A stretch of DNA of 13,138 bases. Source: GCA-2688265 sp964527395. Its GTDB lineage: Archaea; Nanobdellota; Nanobdellia; Woesearchaeales; GW2011-AR9. Numbering within the stretch: the first letter of the stretch is position 1; every line of letters starts with the position of its first letter. Positions 1 to 6,425 of the stretch are shown one piece after another. A program made the translations under genes and the position numbers. Location of the stretch: positions 1-13,138 of the forward strand of contig CAZGQD010000037.1 in NCBI GenBank assembly GCA_964527395.1, read 5' to 3'. A model generated the notes under the pieces. That model searched no databases. It saw only the letters and a program-made list of their open reading frames with translations, and was not told the origin of the DNA.

Positions 1-2252
1 AATTCACATTCATTTGAAGTTCCATCACAGTCATTATCTATTCCATCTGCACATATCTCTTCAAGACCAGGATTAGCCAAACTTTCTAAATCATCACAAT
101 CTGTACTATCTGAAACATGTCCACTGGGTAAACTACAAGCTTCTATAGTTTCACCTGAATCACCATAACCATCTCCATCAGCATCTAAGAAGTAAGTTGT
201 GGTAACTCCCTCATCTACAACAGAATCACAGTTATTGTCAATTTCATCACAGATCTCTTCAAGTCCAGGACTAACTAAAGAATCATTATCATCACAATCT
301 GTCCCAACAGTTACATATCCACTAGGAACTTCACAAGATAAACTAATACTAGAACTATCTCCATATCCATCTTCATCAGCATCTAAGTAGAAAGTATTGG
401 CAGTTGAAGTATCCAAAGAACTATCTGCATCATCTATTAATTCATCGCAGTTATTATCATACCCATCACAAACTTCAATAGCAGAAGTATTAACAGAATA
501 ATCTCCATCGTCACAGTCTGTACTATCAAGAACAAATCCAGAAGGTTGTTCACAACTGATATAGCTAGATGACATATTTCCAAAACCGTCAGAATCAGCA
601 TCCAAGAACCATGCTGTAGTTGGGTTTATATTAGCATCAGAATCATCACAATCAGAACTATTTTCTAAATAACCACTAGGAAGATCACAAGCTTGAGTTG
701 TATTTGAAGGATCACCAAAACCATCTTCATCTGAATCAAAGTAAAAAGTGCTAGCTGTGGAGCTATCTAAACCAGAATCTTCATCATCAACTAAAGAATT
801 ACAGTCATTGTCAATATCGTCACAAATTTCTGTTGCATCAGGATTAACCAAAGTTTCAAGATCATCACAATCTGTAGAATTACTCACATAAGAACTAGGA
901 GATTCACATGCTAGAGTAGTATTTGAAGCATCTCCAAAACCATCTGAGTCTGAATCTAGATAAAATGTTGATCCAGTTGATGTATCTAAGCCAGAATCTG
1001 CATCATCAATCAGATCATTACAATTGTTATCAATTTCATCACAGATTTCAGTAGAATCAGGGTTGATGTCATAATCTGAATCATTACAATCAGTACTGTC
1101 TGGAGAGTATCCTAGTGGCCAGTCACACATAAGAGTTGTATTTTCCAGATCTCCAAAACCATCTCCATCAGAGTCTAAATACCAAGTATTTGCTGTACTT
1201 ATATCCATTCCTGCATCATCATCGTCTGTTCTTCCATCACAATCATTATCTATATCATCACATATCTCAGTAGCTCCTGCATTAATAGCAGAGTTATAAT
1301 CATTACAATCATTATCATTTGAAACTCTTCCACTTGGCTGATCACAAGCAAAAATAGAGTTAGAAGAATCACCATATCCATCTGAATCAGCATCTAAGAA
1401 CCATTCTGTTTCATTATCAACTGAAGTATCATCATCATCTATTAAATAGTCACAGTCATTATCAATTCCATCACAAATCTCAGTAACACTTGGATTTATT
1501 TCACTATCGTTATCATTACAATCAGTACTATTAGAAACATATCCTGAAGGAATATCGCAGCTCTCTATGGTACTTACTAAGTCTCCAAATCCATCTGAGT
1601 CATTATCTCTGTAAGAAACTCTTGCTGTAGAAAGATCTAAACCTGAATCTTGATCATCAATTAATGAGTTACAATCATTGTCAATATTGTCACAAACTTC
1701 TGTAGAATAAGGATTTACATCCACTTTAGTATCATCACAATCAGTATTATTTGCAACAAAACCTTCTGGAGCATAACAAGAAGAAACAAAATTTTTAGAG
1801 TTACCAAAAGAATCTTCATCTAAATCTTGAAACCAAATTTCTTGAGTTGATTGGTCTAAGCTAGAATCTTCATCGTCAACAAAACCATCACAATTATTGT
1901 CAACATTATCACAGACTTCTGAAGCTGCTGGATTTATGCTTGAATCATAATCTAAACAATCTAAATCATTATCTACAAAGCCTGCTGGTTGATCACAACT
2001 TTCCACAGAAACTTCGGCATTTCCATATCCATCAACATCATTATCTTCAAACCAAGTTGTTGGAGTACAATCTTCTTCAGTAGTATTACTTGTTGTAATT
2101 GTACTTGTTATTTTTCCAGTATCACAAGCAGGTTCTACATAAACCGTATTTTTTACTGGTTCTGTTCTACATGCAGAAGATAATAAAGCAGGAATGATTA
2201 AATTACGAAGTCCAGAACTACTTTTTCTAAAAATGTCATCAATGGAAGCCAT
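1..2252 (-). CDS. MopE-type metal-binding-repeat secreted protein, partial (3' end beyond base 1)
   Basis: The frame is open from ATG at 2252 down to base 1, giving 750 codons without a stop. The N-terminus (MASIDDIFRK, then a hydrophobic stretch ending PALLSSAC, Cys28) looks like a short signal peptide with an imperfect lipobox. From residue 67 the protein consists of ten repeats of about 65-73 residues. Each follows the plan W/Y-F-x-D-x-D-x-DG-F/Y-G, a Cys, P-x-G, DC-D/N-D, then E-I/V-CD-x-IDN-x-C-D. This matches the family called putative metal-binding motif (MopE-like, PF11617); the DxDxDG loops suggest Ca2+ or another divalent cation and the paired Cys suggest disulfides. It probably acts at the cell surface. 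An in-frame ATG at 2285 is possible, but 2252 has GAGG nine bases upstream. A TATA-like box lies near 2316. Family assignment is firm; ligand and role are not known. Confidence 0.88.
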   Translation of the reverse strand, partial: MASIDDIFRKSSSGLRNLIIPALLSSACRTEPVKNTVYVEPACDTGKITSTITTSNTTEEDCTPTTWFEDNDVDGYGNAEVSVESCDQPAGFVDNDLDCLDYDSSINPAASEVCDNVDNNCDGFVDDEDSSLDQSTQEIWFQDLDEDSFGNSKNFVSSCYAPEGFVANNTDCDDTKVDVNPYSTEVCDNIDNDCNSLIDDQDSGLDLSTARVSYRDNDSDGFGDLVSTIESCDIPSGYVSNSTDCNDNDSEINPSVTEICDGIDNDCDYLIDDDDTSVDNETEWFLDADSDGYGDSSNSIFACDQPSGRVSNDNDCNDYNSAINAGATEICDDIDNDCDGRTDDDDAGMDISTANTWYLDSDGDGFGDLENTTLMCDWPLGYSPDSTDCNDSDYDINPDSTEICDEIDNNCNDLIDDADSGLDTSTGSTFYLDSDSDGFGDASNTTLACESPSSYVSNSTDCDDLETLVNPDATEICDDIDNDCNSLVDDEDSGLDSSTASTFYFDSDEDGFGDPSNTTQACDLPSGYLENSSDCDDSDANINPTTAWFLDADSDGFGNMSSSYISCEQPSGFVLDSTDCDDGDYSVNTSAIEVCDGYDNNCDELIDDADSSLDTSTANTFYLDADEDGYGDSSSISLSCEVPSGYVTVGTDCDDNDSLVSPGLEEICDEIDNNCDSVVDEGVTTTYFLDADGDGYGDSGETIEACSLPSGHVSDSTDCDDLESLANPGLEEICADGIDNDCDGTSNECE
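3..2054 (-). repeat. Ten tandem protein-level Asp/Cys repeats, unit 7 truncated
   Basis: The ten repeat units of the surface protein lie here, first unit at 2054. Units 1-6 and 8-9 carry both halves: the DxDxDG/DCDD half and the CDxIDNxCD half. Unit 10 reads CADGIDNDCDG and runs to the edge. Unit 7 (around 601-760) stops at INPTTA and passes straight into the WFLDADSDG start of unit 8, so it lacks the CDxIDNxCD half, about 28 residues. The units have diverged at DNA level, so they are old duplications and not a recent expansion. Confidence 0.85.
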
Positions 2253-2376
2253 ATATGAAAACCTCAGTCTTTTCAGACCATCCATGCCAATTAAACATAG
2301 AATATTTGGATTTTATATAAAGCTTTGTGGATTAAAGATAGAATTACTTATAAATTATTTTTCAATTTCTGTTTAT
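2253..2376. promoter_or_regulatory. Divergent promoter region of the repeat protein and the winged-helix regulator
   Basis: Two TATA-like boxes point in opposite directions. On the minus strand TTATATAAAA (plus 2311-2320) lies about 60 bp before the ATG at 2252 and about 30 bp before the alternative ATG at 2285. On the plus strand CTTATAAAT (2347-2355) lies about 26 bp before the ATG at 2377, the usual spacing for a leaderless archaeal transcript. The regulator could bind here and control both genes, which is inference from position only. Confidence 0.5.
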
Positions 2377-2853
2377 ATGAAAATAACTGGAGCTATGATT
2401 AAAACATTCAAGAGAGTGGTTCTTGGAGATAATACTATACCAGATATAGCAATAAATTTAGGAATAGGTGAAACTCGTACTGGTGAGATTTTAACACTTT
2501 TAGAAAAAGAAGGTTTTATTGAAAAGAAGAGGAAAAGCAGATCCAAGGAGATATTAATTTCAAAGAATAAACATGCAATGTATTTGAGAGATTTAATGTT
2601 GAAAAGACCAAATAAAGACTTTTCAGAAGTTCTTGATAAGAAAAAACCATATTTTCTTTATTTTTTAAGTAATGGATGGACAAGATTTATTAGAGTAAAA
2701 GAATTGAGTAAATTGAACAATGTAACTATCTTGACTTATTATAAGCCTTTTATTGAACAAGGAATAATTCAAAAAGATAAATATCTGTATAGGTTAAATA
2801 GTGAAGAATGGCCAATTCTAAAGAAATTTGTTGTTTCATATAAAATTTTCTAA
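2377..2853 (+). CDS. Tandem winged-helix DNA-binding protein, putative transcriptional regulator
   Basis: The product has 158 residues. Residues about 19-62 (NTIPDIAINLGIGETRTGEI, then LLEKEGFIEKK and a basic wing) read as a winged helix of the MarR/ArsR-like type. Residues about 105-150 (RVKELSKLNN, then YKPFIEQGIIQK) look like a second one. There is no ligand domain. I start at 2377 rather than at upstream ATGs because the TATA-like box at 2347-2355 is about 26 bp upstream, and because the upstream codons would overlap the neighbouring gene and its promoter and encode no recognisable fold. It is divergent from the metal-binding-repeat gene and convergent with the coiled-coil/TPR gene, 57 bp apart. 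Fold is fairly confident; target unknown. Confidence 0.72.
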   Translation: MKITGAMIKTFKRVVLGDNTIPDIAINLGIGETRTGEILTLLEKEGFIEKKRKSRSKEILISKNKHAMYLRDLMLKRPNKDFSEVLDKKKPYFLYFLSNGWTRFIRVKELSKLNNVTILTYYKPFIEQGIIQKDKYLYRLNSEEWPILKKFVVSYKIF

Positions 2854-2910
2854 TGGTGTAGCTTACTCACAATTTTTGCATTGAGTTTCTATTATTGAAG
2901 CAGAAAACGA

Positions 2911-4878
2911 TTACATTTTAGTTAAAAAAAATGCCTCTTGATTTGAACTGAAAACTCTAAAACCCTGGTATCCTTCATAGTTTTCACTTTTACCAATTAG
3001 ATTTTCGTTTATATACCATGAGGTAAATCTACCGTATTCTTCATCTTTATCTCCTAAATAAAAAGAAATCCTTTTAATGCCTTTTTTAATAATGGATCTC
3101 AAATTTTCAGGTGATTCTCTTTCAGTTCTTTGAATCTCTGAATTAATAATGTTATGAAGTTCTAATAGCTCTTTATCACTCTTATAATCTCTACCAAATT
3201 GGTGTGTATGAAAATATGCTCGTCTTGGTCTATCATCTTCTCTACCAACGTAAAAAGTAAAAGTGTCATTTGAATGGTTAATTGAATATATTGGTTGAGA
3301 ATAAACTGGAATAGTTTTATTTTTTTCTTTTCTTAAACCAAGTTGTTCAACTTTTTCAGAAAGGTATCTAGATGCATTTTTCAATTCCCCATATACTTGT
3401 ATGTGTTCATTTGTCCTCCAGTTATGTCTGTACTTTCTCATGTTTTCTGGTATTGGTCCTAAGTATTTACCAAAAAATGGATCTTGGAAAAACCAACTCC
3501 ATATCTCTGGAAATTCTTCATGCATTCTTTCAGTTGTTTTAATAATTAAATTTTTTGCTGATTTTAAAATAAAATTTGGTTTTCTTGGATCTTTATCATA
3601 AGATGTAAATTTCTTGTTAATTTCTGTTGTGCAAAGTTCTAATACCTTACAATACATCTCTTTTCTTCTATGGGGAAAAAATCTTGCAATATCTTTAGAT
3701 CTATCAATAAAATCTGGGTAAAAATTTTGGATACAAAAGTCCCTCATCAATTCTTTATATTTAATATCATGAATTGTAGTCAACAATTTTTCAGATTCAC
3801 TTCCCGTGATTCTTCTATATTCATCAACTCCTGAACGCATTAATTTTCTCATAAGTCCAAAATTACCTAATGCTCTTTCAAGATTTGCTAGGTTAACAAT
3901 TGATTCTTCATATCCAATGGGATCTTTTCTTACTCTTGAAATTTCACTTGCTGTATAAAATGCATCTTTTGCATTCCCCCATCGACCATTTTTGATACAA
4001 ATAGCCCCAAATAATAATAATGCTGGTACGTGTGTACTTTGAATTTGAAGTGCTTCTTCTACATCTTTAAGTGCTTGAGAATAATTTCTTATTTGAAATT
4101 GTTCTTTTGCAAAAGTATATTTTTCCTGTGCTCTTCTTTTAAATTCTGTTCTTGAAATTGTGTCTATTCTAGATTCAACTCTATCAGTTGCATGAACTAC
4201 TCTTTCAAATCCTTTTTCAAGTACTTGAACAACTCCTCCTAGTCCTTCTTCAATAGTATCAGCTATTCTCTTTAATCCAATTTCAATGTCTCGTTGACCT
4301 TCTACAATTGATTCAATACCATCATAAAGAGTTTCATGCATATGTCGCACTTCATAAAGATAATCAAATGCTGTATTGTTTAAATCATCCAACCCTACTA
4401 CTATTGCTTCTGCTGATCTAGCAATATTTTCCTGTACTGCATATGCTCTTGCTGAAATTGCCAAATCAATTAATGATGCACCTAAATTTGCTGTACTGGT
4501 TAATCCTAAAGTTCTCATATGATCTCTCATCTCTGGCAAAACAGTAGTATCCTGAGATATAACTCCTAAGCTTCCATCTATAGAATCTAAGTATTGGTTA
4601 CTTGTGTCAATTCCTTCCTCAATTTCACCTAAACTTCCATTCATCTCACTTATTATTTCACCAACTCCTTCAATACTTCCTGAAACACCATTTAGATATT
4701 CTCCTAATTGTTCTAAATCAATTTCAACTTCAAATGGTCCTGTTTCATGATGTGATGAATAAGGCATATCATTTAGAAATCTTGCAGACATCTCTCTTAT
4801 CTGAGAAAGATCATCATGCATTCTATTCATTCTGATTATTTCTAGTTCTTGATCTAATTTTGTTGTATGTATCTTCAT
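2911..4878 (-). CDS. Coiled-coil/TPR protein with an uncharacterised C-terminal domain
   Basis: The product has 655 residues and no signal peptide or membrane helix, so it is probably cytoplasmic. Residues about 1-245 are helical, with heptad-like hydrophobic spacing at about 58-110 and 155-245 (for example EGVGEIISEMNGSLGEIEEG). Residues about 251-345 look like two or three TPR units (YTFAKEQFQIRNYSQALKDV, then a second helix pair after GRW). Residues about 350-655 are mixed alpha/beta, rich in aromatic and charged residues, with an unusual YFHTHQFGR segment near 555-563. I do not recognise a family for that part. Coiled coil plus TPR suggests a scaffold or signalling-type assembly; no enzymatic motif is evident. 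A TATA-like box lies at 4925-4934, giving a leader of about 25 nt without a clear ribosome-binding site. Confidence 0.7.
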   Translation of the reverse strand: MKIHTTKLDQELEIIRMNRMHDDLSQIREMSARFLNDMPYSSHHETGPFEVEIDLEQLGEYLNGVSGSIEGVGEIISEMNGSLGEIEEGIDTSNQYLDSIDGSLGVISQDTTVLPEMRDHMRTLGLTSTANLGASLIDLAISARAYAVQENIARSAEAIVVGLDDLNNTAFDYLYEVRHMHETLYDGIESIVEGQRDIEIGLKRIADTIEEGLGGVVQVLEKGFERVVHATDRVESRIDTISRTEFKRRAQEKYTFAKEQFQIRNYSQALKDVEEALQIQSTHVPALLLFGAICIKNGRWGNAKDAFYTASEISRVRKDPIGYEESIVNLANLERALGNFGLMRKLMRSGVDEYRRITGSESEKLLTTIHDIKYKELMRDFCIQNFYPDFIDRSKDIARFFPHRRKEMYCKVLELCTTEINKKFTSYDKDPRKPNFILKSAKNLIIKTTERMHEEFPEIWSWFFQDPFFGKYLGPIPENMRKYRHNWRTNEHIQVYGELKNASRYLSEKVEQLGLRKEKNKTIPVYSQPIYSINHSNDTFTFYVGREDDRPRRAYFHTHQFGRDYKSDKELLELHNIINSEIQRTERESPENLRSIIKKGIKRISFYLGDKDEEYGRFTSWYINENLIGKSENYEGYQGFRVFSSNQEAFFLTKM

Positions 4879-5029
4879 TTGTAAAAATTCTGGTTAAGTC
4901 AACTGATTATTATGTAGTAGAACTTATTTATATATCATTTGACATATTTCGTAGTTATTTTGTTATAATTTATAAGGCAGCAGTCAGCAGTTAAATTTTT
5001 ATAGTATTTTTCTTTATAAATAACTCAGA
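4879..5029. promoter_or_regulatory. Divergent promoter region
   Basis: A minus-strand box TATATAAATA (plus 4925-4934) serves the coiled-coil/TPR gene. On the plus strand TTTTTATAG (4996-5004) sits about 30 bp before the GTG at 5030, and further AT-rich TATA-like stretches occur at 4967-4975 and 5012-5020. Which one is used cannot be decided by eye. Confidence 0.4.
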
Positions 5030-5302
5030 GTGGAAGAAAACAAGGAAAATATAGAAAAAAGCGAAAATAAAGATTATTTATCCTCTTGGGTAGATAGGGG
5101 TTATGTAGTAGTTTCTAATATTGGCGAATATACAACTCTTAAAAAGCCAAAGACATTTAGCTGGTTTTCATTCATAATGCTCTCAGTTTTTTTCAATGTA
5201 TTTGGTTTTTTTGGATATATTATTTATTATTGGTCAAAAGATCATGATGGTGAGATGACTATAGAAAAAGGAGTAACATATGAAGAAAAATATCCTAAAT
5301 AA
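5030..5302 (+). CDS. Small membrane protein with one transmembrane helix
   Basis: The product has 90 residues, with GTG as start codon. A charged N-terminus (1-20) is followed by a segment reading WVDRGYVVVSNIGEYTTLKK, then one strong hydrophobic helix at about 43-68 (WFSFIMLSVFFNVFGFFGYI) and a charged tail. The plan 'RGYxVVSxTxxxAxLxKPKKFS, hydrophobic span, YxxYYxxK' resembles a widespread group of small, uncharacterised prokaryotic membrane proteins; I recall the pattern but no assigned function. The product probably sits in the cytoplasmic membrane with a small soluble domain before the helix. There is no ATG before residue 50, so GTG is the best start. Confidence 0.6.
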   Translation: MEENKENIEKSENKDYLSSWVDRGYVVVSNIGEYTTLKKPKTFSWFSFIMLSVFFNVFGFFGYIIYYWSKDHDGEMTIEKGVTYEEKYPK

Positions 5303-5334
5303 AATCCTTTATAAACATAAATAATACTCACTAT

Positions 5335-5397
5335 TAAAGCCTCATCCTTTGTATCACTCGGGTCTAATCAGCCCCATCCATGAGGGTTGAGGCTTTA
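5335..5397. repeat. Stem-loop element A (long imperfect hairpin)
   Basis: TAAAGCCTCA (5335-5344) pairs perfectly with TGAGGCTTTA (5388-5397). After a T-T mismatch the stem continues with CCT against GGG (last pair G-U), about 13 pairs in all. The loop of about 35 nt holds one C run (5372-5375) that could pair with either of two G runs (5360-5362 or 5384-5386), so alternative folds exist. It lies 32 bp after the membrane-protein stop codon. It could be a structured RNA, a terminator-like processing element or a palindromic DNA element; strand is not known. Confidence 0.55.
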
Positions 5398-5440
5398 CCT
5401 TCCTTCAAAATTGTTAATTTTTCTCAATTTTTGCAAAAAA

Positions 5441-5487
5441 TGTTATTATAATAACAAAATGGTCCTCAAAATGTTATTATAATAACA
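5441..5487. promoter_or_regulatory. Two identical 16-bp dyads, operator-like
   Basis: The perfect palindrome TGTTATTATAATAACA occurs at 5441-5456 and again at 5472-5487, inside a longer identical block of about 20 bp. Starts are 31 bp apart, close to three DNA turns, so both would face the same side of the helix. Related half-sites TGTTAAT occur near 5412 and 5490. This is the look of a double operator for a dimeric or cooperative regulator, upstream of the beta-solenoid gene. The regulator is unknown; the winged-helix protein at 2377-2853 is one candidate by inference only. Confidence 0.5.
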
Positions 5488-5520
5488 AAGTGTTAATAAG
5501 TAAGCATAAAAACAAGGAAA

Positions 5521-5587
5521 TATAGGCTTCATCCTTTCATTTTGTGCCTTTTGGCATTAAAAACCCAAAAATTGGGTGTAGCCTATA
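5521..5587. repeat. Stem-loop element B, related to element A
   Basis: TATAGGCT (5521-5528) pairs with AGCCTATA (5580-5587). After a T-T mismatch, CATCC (5530-5534) pairs with GGGTG (5574-5578). Inside are a TGCC-TTTT-GGCA hairpin (5545-5556) and, as an alternative to the outer extension, ACCCAA/TTGGGT (5563-5577). Like element A it has TCATCCTTT on the 5' side and GGGT on the 3' side, while the outer pairs differ in a compensating way. It ends 45 bp before the start of the beta-solenoid gene and lies upstream of that gene's TATA-like box. Confidence 0.55.
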
Positions 5588-5606
5588 ATTTTTCTTTCAA
5601 AGAAAA

Positions 5607-5614
5607 GTATAAAG
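5607..5614 (+). promoter_or_regulatory. TATA-like box of the beta-solenoid gene
   Basis: GTATAAAG is centred about 22 bp before the ATG at 5633, and no Shine-Dalgarno sequence precedes that ATG, so a leaderless or near-leaderless transcript is likely. Just upstream, a dyad of TTTTCTTT and AAAGAAAA around one central base (5590-5606) could be a further protein-binding site. Confidence 0.4.
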
Positions 5615-5632
5615 AGCGATATTTAATACAAA

Positions 5633-6409
5633 ATGAGTTCATCTGAAAAAAGTAGTGATAATATTGAAAGAATTTTGAGTCTGGCTAGTACTATCACCTC
5701 AGAAGATTCAGATTTTGTAGGAAACGATTTTGATTTTATTTCAGCAATGACTTCTTCTCTGATGAGAATAGATTATTCTCAAGAAGATATTGAACAATTT
5801 GTAAGATTTTTTGCTCAAACATCTTCTCATACAACTCCAAAAGATCCTCATCACGGTTTTCGCTTACCACATTTTTCAAGATTATTAATAAATTGTTATA
5901 TTAAAAAAAATCCTACTTCTAATGTTATAATTGATGGAAAAGGAGTACAATTTGATTATCTTTTTTTAGGTAGTGGAAGAGTAAATAATGTAGAATTAAG
6001 AAATTTAAATGGAAAGATGATTTTTGGGTATAGTGGTTTTCAAGATAGCGGTAGTTCTAGTTTAGGAGAAATTGTTTTTAGAAATTGTCATGGTTATGCA
6101 TTAGGACAAAATATAGGTCATGGAGAGAGGTATAAAAAAGTGACATTTATTGGTTGTTCTGGAAGAAGAATTGGTGCAGGGATAGGAAGGTATTGCTCAG
6201 AACCTGGACCAGTGGATTTTATTTCTTGTAATGGAAATTATATTGGTCTTGATTCTGAAGCTTCAGTAATAAATATGAATAATTGTAGTGGAAAACATCT
6301 TGGACTTTCACCAATGACAGATAATGTTTATGTAGATGGTAGAAAAGTTAAATTCAAATTAGTGAAAGAGATAGCATTGCATCTCTTAGAGAAGGTTCAT
6401 CTTTATTAA
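5633..6409 (+). CDS. Beta-solenoid-like protein with Cys-Gly repeats, function unknown
   Basis: The product has 258 residues. The N-terminal 90 or so residues are acidic, mostly helical and Ser-rich, ending in PHHGFRLPHFSRLLINCYI. From about residue 97 the chain turns into short strands with a recurring motif F/M-x-x-C-x-G-x-x-x/I/L-G: FRNCHGYALG (149-158), FIGCSGRRIG (172-181), FISCNGNYIG (196-205) and MNNCSGKHLG (215-224). Repeats of about 20-23 residues with stacked Cys and Asn suggest a right-handed beta-helix with a Cys ladder. There is no signal peptide, so a cytoplasmic site is likely. I do not recognise a named family. The gene is convergent with the recombinase, 16 bp apart, downstream of the stem-loop and dyad region. 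Confidence 0.62.
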   Translation: MSSSEKSSDNIERILSLASTITSEDSDFVGNDFDFISAMTSSLMRIDYSQEDIEQFVRFFAQTSSHTTPKDPHHGFRLPHFSRLLINCYIKKNPTSNVIIDGKGVQFDYLFLGSGRVNNVELRNLNGKMIFGYSGFQDSGSSSLGEIVFRNCHGYALGQNIGHGERYKKVTFIGCSGRRIGAGIGRYCSEPGPVDFISCNGNYIGLDSEASVINMNNCSGKHLGLSPMTDNVYVDGRKVKFKLVKEIALHLLEKVHLY

Positions 6410-6424
6410 AAAAAGAAAAAAAAA
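6408..6424 (-). terminator. U-rich terminator of the recombinase gene
   Basis: Read on the minus strand, nine T, one C and seven T follow directly after the recombinase stop codon. Archaeal transcription commonly ends at such U tracts without a hairpin. The tract overlaps the stop codon of the convergent gene by two bases. Confidence 0.5.
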
Positions 6425-6425
6425 G

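Noticed and set aside
1..2054. Regular DNA repetition suggesting a CRISPR array or tandem satellite
   Set aside because: Period is about 195-220 bp, copies are diverged, and the repeats stay in one coding frame with conserved Asp/Cys codons.
1989..2183. Plus-strand Cys/Ile-rich 64-codon frame
   Set aside because: It is antisense to the repeat protein, whose frame is clearly under coding constraint.
2194..2376. Longer N-terminus for the winged-helix protein
   Set aside because: The extension overlaps the start of the divergent repeat protein and both TATA-like boxes, and has no recognisable fold.
5335..5397. Riboswitch or ribozyme (fluoride riboswitch, hammerhead) on either strand
   Set aside because: GGGCTGATTAG on the minus strand is superficially similar, but the required conserved cores (such as CUGAUGA plus GAAA) are absent.
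5335..5587. Ends of an IS200/IS605-type element
   Set aside because: There is no TnpA or TnpB gene between the hairpins, and only about 120 bp of spacer; the elements are in direct orientation with complete stems.
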